A DNA stretch of 64,000 nucleotides, taken from assembly GCA_020632795.1 (NCBI GenBank), contig JACKEV010000008.1:186001-250000 (forward strand). Direction: 5' to 3'. The DNA comes from Alphaproteobacteria bacterium. GTDB taxonomy: Bacteria; Myxococcota_A; UBA796; CAJQPC01. Below the pieces are notes generated by a model. The model was not told where the DNA came from, made no database searches, and saw nothing but the letters and a program-made list of their open reading frames with translations. This document shows positions 38,935 to 48,014 of this stretch, one piece after another. Each line of letters opens with the position of its first letter. Position 1 is the first letter of the stretch. The position numbers and the translations under genes were made by a program.

Positions 38935-40236
38935 GTGGACGTCGACGTCACCTGGCCCTTGGGACGAACCCTCCAACCTCGAATCGCGGTGCTCACCGAC
39001 CTCGGCGGTGCGGCCTTCGACGAGGTGGAGATCCAGCCCAGCCTCGACCAGGCCTACGCCTGGCTGGACGCCTGCGCCGACGCACGCGCCCGAGGGGCGC
39101 CCGAGCCGGACCCCATCGGCGCCTTGCTGCCGGCCCAGGTCGCTGCCCTGGAGGTGATCCGGGACGGCTGGCCGGGCATCGAGCACGACCTGCGTCAGGC
39201 GTACCCGGCCCGGTTGCGGGACAAGGTCCGCTGGGGTGGGCTCGTCATCACCAGCAAGGAACGCGGCGGGTACGTCTACGTCCGCCTGAGCGGCCACATG
39301 GACACCCTGGAGGAGACCGCGTGGTCCGAGCACGGCCTGGGGGCGGTGCTGCTGGGGGCGGAGATCCTGGTCACCGGCGACCGCGGCGTGTCCTGTGACA
39401 TGCCGGTGGACAAGCGCCGCCGCGGCGCGCCCCGCCCGCACCCTGACCACGTCGACCTCTCGGAAGAGGCCATCCTCGCCTTCATCGAGCGGGACGACTG
39501 GAGCGGCCTCTCGGAGGCCATGAAGCGCTCCCAGGACGGCGGCCGGGTGGACGGGGTGCTGCTCCGCTACCTCCTGACGCGGCCCGCCAAGGAGGTCCGG
39601 GCGATGCTGCCCGGCCTCAAGCCCTTCCTGCGCGCGGGCGCCGAGCGCCTGCCGGACGCCCTGGTCGACGGCGACGTCGACCGGGCCGTGCTGCGCGCCC
39701 TCCTCCGCGCCGGCCGCTACCACGTCCCCGGCGACGTCCTGTTCGACGAGGCCGAGCCCGCCCGGATTCCCCGCTGGATCGCCCTGGGCGCGAAGCTGGA
39801 GGCCACCCGTGGTCCCGAGGGGGACGGCCCCAAGCAGACCCCCCTGCTGGCCCGCGTGGGCGACCTGCCCGTGTTCACCGCGCTGCTGGAGGCCGGCGCG
39901 CGCGTCGAGGTCCTGCGCAACGAGTACGGCGGCCTGTTGGTCCCGCTGGACGAGGCCCACCTCGACGCCGTCGAGCGCGCCCACCCCGGCTTCCGCGCCA
40001 CCCTCGTCCTCCCCGACCAGCAGCCGATGAACCCGGTGCTCACGTTCTGGATGGAGCGCGGCTGGATCGAGCTGACCCCGAACGCCGAGCGTGGCCGGGT
40101 GGGCGCCGCCCTGGAGGGGCTGCTGGAGCTGACCCGCGATCCGGACGACCTGCTGAACGCTCTGTTCAAGGTGCCGGGCGTCGACGAGGTCTACGTCAGC
40201 GACGAGGAGCTGGAGGCCTTCCTGGCGACCTGGTGA
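38935..40236 (+). CDS. Hypothetical protein with ankyrin-like C-terminal part
   Basis: 433 residues from a GTG, 34 bp after the terminator. The N-terminal 140 residues hold a beta-rich unit (KVRWGGLVITSKERGGYVYVRLSGH). From about residue 180 helical pairs appear (LSEEAILAFIERDDWSGLSEAMKRS, QTPLLARVGDLPVFTALLEAGARVEVL) that read like diverged ankyrin repeats. No catalytic motif is visible and I do not recognise the family. The next gene, a methyltransferase, starts 32 bp downstream on the same strand. Confidence 0.72.
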   Translation: MDVDVTWPLGRTLQPRIAVLTDLGGAAFDEVEIQPSLDQAYAWLDACADARARGAPEPDPIGALLPAQVAALEVIRDGWPGIEHDLRQAYPARLRDKVRWGGLVITSKERGGYVYVRLSGHMDTLEETAWSEHGLGAVLLGAEILVTGDRGVSCDMPVDKRRRGAPRPHPDHVDLSEEAILAFIERDDWSGLSEAMKRSQDGGRVDGVLLRYLLTRPAKEVRAMLPGLKPFLRAGAERLPDALVDGDVDRAVLRALLRAGRYHVPGDVLFDEAEPARIPRWIALGAKLEATRGPEGDGPKQTPLLARVGDLPVFTALLEAGARVEVLRNEYGGLLVPLDEAHLDAVERAHPGFRATLVLPDQQPMNPVLTFWMERGWIELTPNAERGRVGAALEGLLELTRDPDDLLNALFKVPGVDEVYVSDEELEAFLATW

Positions 40237-40268
40237 GCCCGGCCTCGCCTTTGTAGGGGGAACCCTGA

Positions 40269-40949
40269 ATGTCTGACATCGAGCGCGCCCTCTCCCCGGA
40301 GATCATCGCCGGCCAGCGGGTGTACACCCGCTCCGGCCTGGCCTTCTACGACAGCTTCGTGCTGGGCTTCTCCGCCCGGTTTGCCTGGAAGATGCCCAGC
40401 AGGTCGCTGCTCGGCTGGTACGCGGAGCACCTCACCGACGCGCACGCCGAGGTCGGCGTCGGCACCGGCTGGTTCCTGGACCACGCCCGGTTCCCCAGCC
40501 CGGACCCCCAGCTGGTGCTCGTCGACCTCAACCCGAACTGCCTGGAGGTCACCGCCCGCCGGGTCGCGCGGTACGCCCCGCAGACCCTGCGGGCGAACCT
40601 GCTGGAGCCGCTGCCCTGGGACGGCCCCCCGGTGCGCTCGGTGGGGCTGAACTACGTGCTGCACTGCCTGCCGGGGCCGATGGCCCGCAAGGAGCCCGCC
40701 ATCGCCCACCTGCGGGCCATCCTGGCGCCGGGCGGGGTGCTGTTCGGGAGCACGCTGCTCCACAACGGCGTCCCGCGCAACGCCCTGGCCCGCCTGCTGA
40801 TGGGGATCTACAACCGCTCCGGGGTGTTCTCCAACCGGGACGACGACCCCCAGACCCTGGAGGCCATCCTGCGGGCCCACTTCGACGAGGTCGAGGTCCG
40901 GCTTCATGGCCCCACGGCCCTGTTCGCCGCGCGGGTCGCGAGCGATTAG
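40269..40949 (+). CDS. Class I SAM-dependent methyltransferase
   Basis: 226 residues. SAM motif I is AEVGVGTGWFLDHA near residue 60, the acidic end of strand 2 is LVLVDLNPNCLEVTARRV, and post-motif II is SVGLNYVLHCLPG near residue 122, followed by HLRAILAPGGVLFGSTLL. The fold is that of small-molecule methyltransferases. The N-terminal YTRSGLAFYDSFVLGFSARFAWKMP is shared by a group of uncharacterised methyltransferases in natural-product loci. The substrate is unknown. An AGGGGGAA stretch lies upstream of the ATG. Confidence 0.85.
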   Translation: MSDIERALSPEIIAGQRVYTRSGLAFYDSFVLGFSARFAWKMPSRSLLGWYAEHLTDAHAEVGVGTGWFLDHARFPSPDPQLVLVDLNPNCLEVTARRVARYAPQTLRANLLEPLPWDGPPVRSVGLNYVLHCLPGPMARKEPAIAHLRAILAPGGVLFGSTLLHNGVPRNALARLLMGIYNRSGVFSNRDDDPQTLEAILRAHFDEVEVRLHGPTALFAARVASD

Positions 40950-40975
40950 GGACATCCCCCCACCGGAGGTCTCCC

Positions 40976-41602
40976 ATGCAGTGGCAGAGCGCAGGCGCGG
41001 ACGGCGGCGTCTTCAGAGAGCAGGCCCAGGCGAAGCCGGGCTGGTACTGGGTCTATCGCCCCCGCAACGTCGGCGAGCGGGCCTACGACCCCGACGTGGG
41101 CGTGCTCCTGCCGGTGTTCGTGCGGGCCGACGGCAGCCTCAGCAGCCCGCTGGCCGAGCTGGTGGACCTCACCGACGAGAGCCTGACCTGCCTCGACGCC
41201 GGGCGCGGCGTGCGCTGGGGCACCTTCTTCTGCGGGCCCATCCAGCCGGGGGAGGAGGTCGGCGTCCTGCGCCTCACCGGCGACGGGCGGGCCGAGGGCT
41301 TCATCCCCCGCCGGCTCGGCTGGTGGTGGTGCCGCGCCCACGCGCCGCTCATGCACGTCGACGGTCAGGGCGTCGGCCCCATCTTCCTCGCCCGGGGGCG
41401 GGACGGGCGGATCTGGGTCTACCCGGCCTCCACCTCCGACGGCGGCGCCCTGGACATCTGGGAGCTGGGCTTCTCCGAGCCCCTGGTCACCGACCAGGGT
41501 GTCATCGACGGCGCGGGGGAGGCGGGCCGCACCGAGGCGCGCTTCTTCGGTCAGATCCCCGCCCCGCCCGCGCTGCCCGGGGCGTTCCCCTCCTTGAGCT
41601 GA
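40976..41602 (+). CDS. Hypothetical protein
   Basis: 208 residues, 26 bp after the methyltransferase with a GGAGG ribosome site 6 bp before the ATG. It is rich in Trp, Gly and Arg (KPGWYWVYRPRNVGERAY, RRLGWWWCRAHAPLM) and probably forms beta strands. No signal peptide or membrane helix is visible. I do not recognise a family. Co-transcription with the methyltransferase is likely. Confidence 0.68.
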   Translation: MQWQSAGADGGVFREQAQAKPGWYWVYRPRNVGERAYDPDVGVLLPVFVRADGSLSSPLAELVDLTDESLTCLDAGRGVRWGTFFCGPIQPGEEVGVLRLTGDGRAEGFIPRRLGWWWCRAHAPLMHVDGQGVGPIFLARGRDGRIWVYPASTSDGGALDIWELGFSEPLVTDQGVIDGAGEAGRTEARFFGQIPAPPALPGAFPSLS

Positions 41603-41785
41603 AGGCGCAGCGCGCGCCGCCAGCCGCCAGGCCCAGCTCCTGACGCTGCGCGGTCAGCGCGGTGGGGATGCCGTGGCGGAGGTCGAAGGCGACGAGGTCC
41701 CAGCGCACCGGGCTCCTTTACGATTGCCCCTGCGCGGGCACTCCTTCGTCCCTGTATCCTGTGTCCGTTCGATGGAGGAGATCCG
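41603..41785. other. Intergenic stretch before the MopE-like gene
   Basis: The 183 bp contain no gene I can support. The right end has a -10-like TATCCT near 41756 and the GGAGGAG ribosome site of the next gene at 41772-41778. Confidence 0.4.
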
Positions 41786-42127
41786 ATGCACGACCCCCAG
41801 AGCTGCACCCTCTGCCCGGCCTGCGACTGCCACGTCCACCGCGGGGACAGCACCTGCCCCCACTGCGGCGCCGCCCTCCAGCCCAGCCCCGGCCTGCGGG
41901 TGCCCCGGACCGCCGGGGCGGTGCTCATGGGCCTGGGCCTGCTCGCGGGCACGTCCTGCGTCACCGCGAAGTACGGCATCCCGGACACCTCCTACGTGGA
42001 CGAGGACGGCGACGGCTACACCCTCAGCGAGGACTGCGACGACGACAACGCCGACATCCACCCCGACGCCACCGAGACCCCGGGGGATGGCACAGACAGC
42101 AACTGCGACGGCGACGACGATACTTGA
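41786..42127 (+). CDS. Small membrane protein with N-terminal zinc ribbon and C-terminal MopE-type Asp-rich motif
   Basis: 113 residues. The first 35 hold a zinc-ribbon pattern (CTLCPACDCHVH, then CPHCGAAL). One membrane segment follows (GAVLMGLGLLAG, residues 43-57), then an acidic tail with DEDGDGYTLSEDCDDDNADIHP and DSNCDGDDD. The tail matches the putative metal-binding motif of MopE-like secreted proteins, common in myxobacteria, which probably binds calcium or copper. Topology would put the ribbon inside and the acidic motif outside. A GGAGGAG site precedes the ATG. Confidence 0.75.
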   Translation: MHDPQSCTLCPACDCHVHRGDSTCPHCGAALQPSPGLRVPRTAGAVLMGLGLLAGTSCVTAKYGIPDTSYVDEDGDGYTLSEDCDDDNADIHPDATETPGDGTDSNCDGDDDT

Positions 42128-42134
42128 GGGCGCG

Positions 42135-43295
42135 TCAGAACCGCACCTTCTGCACCCCTCGCAGCTCTGAGGCCGGGTAGCGCACGCCGCGCCAGGTGAT
42201 GCCGTCCTCCCGCGCGCCGATCCAGGCGGCCCGCACCATGATCCAGGCCATGCCCAGCAGCCCCAGCTCGGGCAGCCAGCGGGCCGGCCGGCGCAGCTCC
42301 AGCCAGCCGGTCATGCGCAGGGTGGCGAGGTGCATCAGCGCCAGCCCCGGCAGCACCGCCCAGGCGGGCAGGCCGGGCGCCAGCGCGGCGAGGGGGAAGA
42401 GCACCGTCGCGAGCAGGAAGGCCACCGCGCTCAGCACGCGGGCCGCGGAGAAGCGCCCCAGGATGCCGTAGAAGTTCTTCTGCATCTTGCGGCTCATCTC
42501 GCTGAAGTCCCGATACCATCGGAGCTTCAGCAGGCCGACCCCCTGGCCGACCCGGCAGGCGCCGCCGGCCCGCTTGACCATCAGGCCCAGCCCCATGTCG
42601 TCGGCCACCTCCAGGCGCAGCCATTCGAAGCCCGGGGTGCGCGCGAACGCCGCGCGGCGCACCAGGATGAAGGCGCCCAGGCCGCAGAAGGCGTCGCTGT
42701 CCGGGTCGGCGACCGCCCACATGCGCCCCGCCGGGGAGCCGAACACCCCGGCCGCGAAGATCGTGGCGTCCCCAAGGAGCCCCATCGGGAGCAGCTCCGG
42801 GAACAGGGTGAGCAGGTCGACGCCCTCAGCCTCGCAGAAGGCCACGACGTGCCGCAGGGCGTGGGGGGCGTAGACGGTGTCCGCGTCGGCGAACAGCAGC
42901 CAGTCGCCGCTGGCCCGCGCCACCCCGCGCTGGAGGGCGTTGAGCTTGCCCAGCCAGCCCTCGGGGAGCCGCTGGATGTGCTCCACCGCCAGGCGCGGGT
43001 CGGCCTCGGCCAGGGCGTCGAGGAGGGCCCCGGTGCGGTCGGTGGAGCGGTCGTCGACCGCGACGATCTCCAGGTCGGGGTAGTCCTGGACGAGCAGGCT
43101 GCGCACGGAGGCCTCGATGGCCTCCTCCTCGTTGCAGGCGGGGCTGACGACGCTCAGGCGCGGCCAGGCCGCGGGGGCGGGGGCCTCGGCCTCCCGCAGG
43201 CGGGGCAGGGCGCGCACCCGCTCCACGGCGATCCAGGCCACCGCCCAGAACGCCGCTGCACCGAGGCACCACAGCCCGGCGAGGATCGCGATCAA
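42135..43295 (-). CDS. Membrane glycosyltransferase, GT2 family
   Basis: 386 residues from a TTG that overlaps the upstream stop (TTGA). An N-terminal membrane helix (AILAGLWCLGAAAFWAVAWI) precedes the GT-A domain: LSVVSPACNEEEAIEASV near residue 50, VAVDDRSTDRTGAL near residue 80, the DxD in LLFADADTVYA near residue 128, and an acceptor-side EVADDMGLGLMVKRAGG. Two or three membrane helices close the protein. The pattern resembles hopanoid and carotenoid glycosyltransferases (HpnB/CruC-like). The sugar and acceptor are unknown. It is coupled to the FAD oxidoreductase gene. Confidence 0.85.
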   Translation of the reverse strand: MIAILAGLWCLGAAAFWAVAWIAVERVRALPRLREAEAPAPAAWPRLSVVSPACNEEEAIEASVRSLLVQDYPDLEIVAVDDRSTDRTGALLDALAEADPRLAVEHIQRLPEGWLGKLNALQRGVARASGDWLLFADADTVYAPHALRHVVAFCEAEGVDLLTLFPELLPMGLLGDATIFAAGVFGSPAGRMWAVADPDSDAFCGLGAFILVRRAAFARTPGFEWLRLEVADDMGLGLMVKRAGGACRVGQGVGLLKLRWYRDFSEMSRKMQKNFYGILGRFSAARVLSAVAFLLATVLFPLAALAPGLPAWAVLPGLALMHLATLRMTGWLELRRPARWLPELGLLGMAWIMVRAAWIGAREDGITWRGVRYPASELRGVQKVRF

Positions 43296-44572
43296 GGGCG
43301 CCCGCGCTGCGGCGCGATGCCCGGGAGGCGGTGCTCCGGGTCGAACAGGGCCCCGGCGGTGCGCAGGCGGCGGAAGGCGGCGCGCCCGAAGCAGGCCTCG
43401 TCCCAGCCCTCGGGGTCCTCGTGGGGGAAGTTGCAGTAGTGGGCGGCCCGGCCCCGGGCGTCCAGCAGGTGGTGGACGCGGGCGACCCGCTCCAGCCGGG
43501 CGGGGCCCAGGAGGGGGTCGCGCCACGCGGCGTGCAGGCTGGCGAAGAAGCGGGCCCCCCGGTGGGCGAACACCCCGCCGCGCCCCTGGGCGAGGGCGCC
43601 GCCGAGGGTGATGACCTCCAGCGCGATCTCCCCCTCGGCGGTGAGGATCTCCTGGGCGGCGGCGGAGAGGCCGGAGAGCCGGGCCCCGGCGCTGCTGTGG
43701 AAGCCCAGGGAGCTCTTGGAGAGGTAGGACGGGGCGTAGTCCCGCAGCAGGTGCTCAGGCCGCGCCGCGTCGAAGCGCTCGGCGTCCACCAGGGGGAGGG
43801 CCTCGGCCAGGGCGCGGGCCACGGGGCTGACCGGGGTGGGGTCGCCGTAGGCCAGCAGGGTCACCGCGAGCCGGCCCGGGGTGACCTCCAGCCGGCTGAA
43901 CGCGGCGTCAGGGAGCTGGTCGACCTGGGGGTACCACAGCTCGGCCAGCGCGCCGACGTCCTCGCCGTCGTGGGTGGGGCGCTCGAAGCGCCAGCGGGTG
44001 AGGCCCTGCGGGGCGGGGTGCGTGCGGAAGCGCAGCTCGGTGACCACGCCGAAGCGCCCGCCGCCGCCGCCCCGGCAGACCTCCAGCAGCAGCGGGTCGT
44101 CCGCGGAGTCCCGCACCAGGCCGCGCCCGTCGACCATGCGCGCCCCCTCCAGGCTGTCACAGGTCAGGCCCAGCGCGCGGGTCATCGGGCCGAGGCCGCC
44201 GCCCAGGGTCAGGCCGGCGATGCCGACGCTGGCGCAGTCCCCGAGGGGGAGGGCGCGGCCCTCGGAGAGCAGCGCGTCGCTGATCTGCCCCAGGGTGGCG
44301 TCCGGGCCGACCACCAGGCGGTCCCTCTCCACCCGCAGGACCCCCGTTTGGAGCTGGATCTCCACGACCGGGGCGCCCTCGGAGCGGCGCAGCAAGCCGT
44401 GGCGACGGCCGGCCACCCGCAGCCGGGTGCCCGCGGCCCGGCGGATGGCCGCGATGACCTCCCCCTCGGAGCGGCAGACCACGACGGCGTCGGGCCGCAG
44501 CGCTTCGTTTCGCAGGTTGAAGCCCTGGCGGGCCTCGGCGTAGCCATCATCGGCGGGGGTCAGGTGCGTCAC
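43292..44572 (-). CDS. FAD-binding oxidoreductase (PCMH/berberine-bridge type)
   Basis: 426 residues. The FAD-binding PCMH domain spans residues 20-190 (VVVCRSEGEVIAAIRRAAG, LRVAGRRHGLLRRSEG, LPLGDCASVGIAGLTLGGGLGPMTRALGLTCD). The C-terminus HYCNFPHEDPEGWDEACFG, then LRTAGALFDPEHRL, is the berberine-bridge (BBE) signature. The usual His that binds flavin covalently may be the His in GRRHG near residue 58. The substrate could be a sugar, alcohol or phenol. It is the first gene of a pair with the glycosyltransferase. Confidence 0.87.
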   Translation of the reverse strand: MTHLTPADDGYAEARQGFNLRNEALRPDAVVVCRSEGEVIAAIRRAAGTRLRVAGRRHGLLRRSEGAPVVEIQLQTGVLRVERDRLVVGPDATLGQISDALLSEGRALPLGDCASVGIAGLTLGGGLGPMTRALGLTCDSLEGARMVDGRGLVRDSADDPLLLEVCRGGGGGRFGVVTELRFRTHPAPQGLTRWRFERPTHDGEDVGALAELWYPQVDQLPDAAFSRLEVTPGRLAVTLLAYGDPTPVSPVARALAEALPLVDAERFDAARPEHLLRDYAPSYLSKSSLGFHSSAGARLSGLSAAAQEILTAEGEIALEVITLGGALAQGRGGVFAHRGARFFASLHAAWRDPLLGPARLERVARVHHLLDARGRAAHYCNFPHEDPEGWDEACFGRAAFRRLRTAGALFDPEHRLPGIAPQRGRP

Positions 44573-44590
44573 GGGGCCTCCCGGGCCCGG

Positions 44591-45982
44591 CTACTCCGGC
44601 TGGCAGTACGTCGTGACGACGTGGCGCCACCAGCCATCCGCGTCCGGGCCCTGGGCAAAGCCTACCCCGAAGCGGGCGCAGGCTCCGTCCTCTTCGAATC
44701 CCTGGCGCAGGGTGTCGAAGGTCGTCGCGGTGTTCACCCCGAAGCGCCACTCGGGCACGCTCTGGGAGAACGGCGTCTTGTGCTCCTTGAGGAGGGCCAT
44801 GCCCTGGGCGGAGGCGTCGGCGTCGGTGCCGGCGGCGACCTGGGCGGCCTGCTGGAGGACCGCCGCGGCGCCCTGGTCCTGCACGGCCTCGGGCCAGAGG
44901 GCCTGGAGGATCTCCGCCGCCCGGTCCACGCCGGCCGGGGCATCCAGCACCTCGAAGGGCTCGTAGAGCTGGTAGGACTGGCCCGCGCGGGCGGTGACCA
45001 GGCCGAAGCGGGGGTCGAGGGCGGCGAGCCAGGTGATGGGGCGGGCGCCCTCCATCTCCCAGAAGGTCTCCGGGCCCACCGAGCCGCTCAGGGTGTAGCA
45101 GCGTTGGTAGCCGGTGAGGGGGTGGCCGGCGACCTCCGCGGGCCACTCCTGGCAGGGCGTCGGGCCGTCGACGCGGGTGAGGGAATCGAGGCCGGCGTCC
45201 GCCCGGAGCTGGTTGAGGGCGGCGACGACGCGGTCGTCCTCGGTGGCGGCGGCGGGCAGGGCCGGCGCGGGCGGGGCCCCGGCGAAGTCCATGCGCGCGG
45301 CGGCGCGGCTCTGGTTGGCGTCCTCCAGGAGGTCCAGGCGCCAGGTGCCCTCGGGGATGGCGACGTCGAACCGGCCCGCGCTCAACGGCAGCGGCGCGCG
45401 CGCAGGGTCCGGCGTGGTGACGAGGAAGAGGTCCCCCTGGCCGGTCCAGGCGCCGGTGAGGCGCGCCGGCTCGCTCATGGAGACCGGGGCGTCGAGGCGG
45501 ATCGTGTCCTTGGCCATCACGACGACCATCGCGGCGGTGCGCGCGTCGCGGTCATCCCAGGCGCCGACGCCGACCGCCACGCGGGGGCCGTGGTCGGGCA
45601 GGCTGTTCATCCAGGTGGAGGCGTCGACCACGCCGCGCCGGTTGGTCTGGTAGCCGAAGGCCCCCGGCGTCAGCGGGGCGCCGAGGGTCAGGGCCAGGCG
45701 GTGGACGTCGGCGCGCTCGGGCTTCCGGCCGTCCGCGGCAAGGCGGAAGGCGAGCACGCGGGCGACCTCGGTGAGCGCGGCGTCCACCCGCAGGGCCTGC
45801 TGGTTGCGCTGGGCGGCCTCAGTGAGCTGCTCCACGAGGCGGGCCTCCAGGGGGGCCTGCTGGTCGGCGGTCAGCGTGTCGGTGCGGTAGTGGGTGGCGG
45901 TGGGGCTGTAGGACTCCGGCAGCGGCGCGCCGAGCTGGTCGGGGGGCACGCAGGCCAGGAGCAGGGGGAGGAGGGCGGTCAT
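44591..45982 (-). CDS. Predicted lipoprotein of unknown function
   Basis: 463 residues from the ATG at 45982, chosen because it gives MTALLPLLLACVPP with the lipobox Leu-Leu-Ala-Cys. The middle holds NQLRADAGLDSLTRVDG near residue 240 and several Cys (TPCQEW, QRCYTL, DGACARF, TTYCQPE), a pattern weakly reminiscent of CAP/SCP-type extracellular domains. It is divergent from the metallophosphoesterase gene and 18 bp upstream of the FAD oxidoreductase gene on the same strand. Confidence 0.7.
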   Translation of the reverse strand: MTALLPLLLACVPPDQLGAPLPESYSPTATHYRTDTLTADQQAPLEARLVEQLTEAAQRNQQALRVDAALTEVARVLAFRLAADGRKPERADVHRLALTLGAPLTPGAFGYQTNRRGVVDASTWMNSLPDHGPRVAVGVGAWDDRDARTAAMVVVMAKDTIRLDAPVSMSEPARLTGAWTGQGDLFLVTTPDPARAPLPLSAGRFDVAIPEGTWRLDLLEDANQSRAAARMDFAGAPPAPALPAAATEDDRVVAALNQLRADAGLDSLTRVDGPTPCQEWPAEVAGHPLTGYQRCYTLSGSVGPETFWEMEGARPITWLAALDPRFGLVTARAGQSYQLYEPFEVLDAPAGVDRAAEILQALWPEAVQDQGAAAVLQQAAQVAAGTDADASAQGMALLKEHKTPFSQSVPEWRFGVNTATTFDTLRQGFEEDGACARFGVGFAQGPDADGWWRHVVTTYCQPE

Positions 45983-46040
45983 GGGGGATCTCCGGGGACG
46001 CCACCACATATCACCGCGCCGGACCGGATATGAGGGGCCC

Positions 46041-46895
46041 ATGAACCTCTGGGCCATCAGCGATCTGCACGTCGGTCACCCCCCCAACGCCAAGGCGCTG
46101 CTCGACATGCCCGCCCACCCGAGCGACTGGCTGATCCTGGGCGGGGACCTCGGGGAGCGGGAGGACCACCTCCGGTTCACCTTCGACACCCTGGGGCCGC
46201 GCTTCGCGAAGCTCATCTGGGTGCCTGGCAACCACGAGCTGTACACCACGCCCCGGGACCCGCTCCAGGAGGTCGGGCCGGCGCGGTACGCGCGGCTGGT
46301 CGAGTTGGCCCGCGACCACGGGGTGCTCACCCCGGAGGACCCCTGGCCGCTGTGGCCGGGGGACGGACCCCCCACGCGGCTCGCGCCGACCTTCCTGCTC
46401 TACGACTATTCCTTCGGCCCGGACGGCCTCACACCAAATCAGATGCGGGCCTGGGCCGCCGAGGCAGGCATTTATTCGGCGGACGAGCGCTACATCGACC
46501 CCAGCCCCTACCCGGACATGGGCGCGTGGAGCCGGGCGCGGGTGGAGGAGACCGAGCGGCGGCTGCGGGCGGTCACCGAGCGCGTCGTGCTCATCAACCA
46601 CTGGCCGCTGCGCCAGGACCTCGTCCGGCTGGGGCGGATCCAGCGCTTCCTGCCCTGGTGCGGGTCCCGGGCCACCGAGGCCTGGCACACCCGCTACCCC
46701 ATCGACGTGGTGGTCAACGGCCACCTCCACATGCGGGCCACCGACTGGCGGGACGGCGTGCGCTTCGAGGAGGTCGCGCTGGGGTACCCGCGGCACTGGC
46801 ACCAGGAGAAGGGCATCGGGGCGTACCTGCGGCGGATCCTGCCTCGGGTGCCGGCGCCGGACGGGGGGCAGGGGGGGCCGGTGTGGCATCGGTAG
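46041..46895 (+). CDS. Calcineurin-like metallophosphoesterase
   Basis: 284 residues. Metal motifs are AISDLHVGH at residue 5, ILGGDLGE near residue 34, WVPGNHELY near residue 62, VVLINHWPL near residue 182 and VVNGHLHMR near residue 230. This is a complete two-metal phosphoesterase set. The ATG at 46041 has a GAGGGG site 4 bp upstream; longer starts have none. The substrate is unknown, and it is not closely similar to the metallophosphoesterase at 3032-4090. Confidence 0.85.
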   Translation: MNLWAISDLHVGHPPNAKALLDMPAHPSDWLILGGDLGEREDHLRFTFDTLGPRFAKLIWVPGNHELYTTPRDPLQEVGPARYARLVELARDHGVLTPEDPWPLWPGDGPPTRLAPTFLLYDYSFGPDGLTPNQMRAWAAEAGIYSADERYIDPSPYPDMGAWSRARVEETERRLRAVTERVVLINHWPLRQDLVRLGRIQRFLPWCGSRATEAWHTRYPIDVVVNGHLHMRATDWRDGVRFEEVALGYPRHWHQEKGIGAYLRRILPRVPAPDGGQGGPVWHR

Positions 46896-46954
46896 CGTCC
46901 CCCTGACCCCCTCCGTGGTTACAATGTCCCCACCGAGCAGCCGCCCAAGGATTC

Positions 46955-48007
46955 ATGCAGCTCCTCCCCCCGCCTCAGGAACGCCCGTGGCTCTTGGAGC
47001 AGCTCGCTGAGCTGATCCGCGAGGCGGGCGAGGACCGCTTCCTGCGCGGGCCGCTGCTGGAGCCCACCATCGAGCACTTCCCCGACCCCTTCACCGCCGA
47101 CGCGCGGGGGGTCGAGGCCCTGGCCCTCCGGCTGCTGGCCCACGTCGGCCTGGGGGAGCTGGGCGTGGACGTGCGCACCTTCTCCAGCGAGGGGACGATC
47201 GACACGATCGGCCCCGACGGAAGCCCCACCTCCTGGCGGCACGACGGCGCGGCGGCCTGGTTCGCCGGCACCCACGACGGCGTCTGCCACTTCGGCGCCG
47301 AGGAGGGCCAGCTCGGCGACCCCGAGTCCCTGGTCGGGGTGATGTGCCACGAGGTCACCCACGCCTGGCGCCGCCACCACGACCTGGAGCACGGCGACCC
47401 CGACCTCGAGGAGCTGCTCACCGACCTCACCACCGTCTACCTGGGCTTCGGCGTCCACACCGTCAACAACACCTGGCGGGTCCGCACCCGGGTCATCGAG
47501 CTGGGCTCCTCGGTCGAGCGCAGCCACTCCGGCTACCTGAGCCCCCAGGCCATGAGCTTCCTGTTCGCCGCCTGGCTGGTCGCCCGGGACACCGGCCCCC
47601 GGGAGCGCAAGCGGGTGCTGCGCTTCCTGGAGACCAACCAGCGGGCCATGGTCAAGGCCGCGGTCGACGAGCTGTCCCGCCCCGGCCGCCTCGACGACCT
47701 GCTGGAGCGCGACGACCCCGAGCCGATGGGGCAGATCGTCCGCCTGCCCGTGCGGCCCGACACCGTGCACCGCCGCGAGGGCAACAAGGCCCTGGTCAAC
47801 ACCGTCAAGGGCGTGGTCTTCGGCGCGATCGTGGCCTTCTTCCTGGTCCGCGTCATGCCCCTGGCCGCCATCCTGGCGGTGGTCGCGGGGGGCGTCATCG
47901 GCGCGCGCCTGGGGGCGCAGACCCGGGTGCTCTACTGCTCGGGCTGCGGCGAGGAGCTGGACCAGAACGACGCGGTGTGCCCGCGCTGCGGCGGCCTGGT
48001 CCGGTAA
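46955..48007 (+). CDS. Membrane-associated zinc metalloprotease-like protein with C-terminal zinc ribbon
   Basis: 350 residues. The HExxH motif is VMCHEVTHAWRRHH near residue 130, followed by DLEELLTDLTTVYLGFG, where the Glu/Asp about 22 residues on could be the third metal ligand. A C-terminal hydrophobic pair (VVFGAIVAFFLVRV, LAAILAVVAGGVIGARLG) precedes a zinc ribbon (YCSGCGEELDQNDAVCPRCG) at the very end. The order protease, membrane hairpin, ribbon is unusual. No signal peptide is present, so the catalytic part is likely cytoplasmic. Confidence 0.72.
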   Translation: MQLLPPPQERPWLLEQLAELIREAGEDRFLRGPLLEPTIEHFPDPFTADARGVEALALRLLAHVGLGELGVDVRTFSSEGTIDTIGPDGSPTSWRHDGAAAWFAGTHDGVCHFGAEEGQLGDPESLVGVMCHEVTHAWRRHHDLEHGDPDLEELLTDLTTVYLGFGVHTVNNTWRVRTRVIELGSSVERSHSGYLSPQAMSFLFAAWLVARDTGPRERKRVLRFLETNQRAMVKAAVDELSRPGRLDDLLERDDPEPMGQIVRLPVRPDTVHRREGNKALVNTVKGVVFGAIVAFFLVRVMPLAAILAVVAGGVIGARLGAQTRVLYCSGCGEELDQNDAVCPRCGGLVR

Positions 48008-48014
48008 TCCCCGG

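Noticed and set aside
41502..41708. Short minus-strand frame in the gap before the MopE-like gene
   Set aside because: No ribosome site, no recognisable motif, and it overlaps the 3' end of the plus-strand gene.
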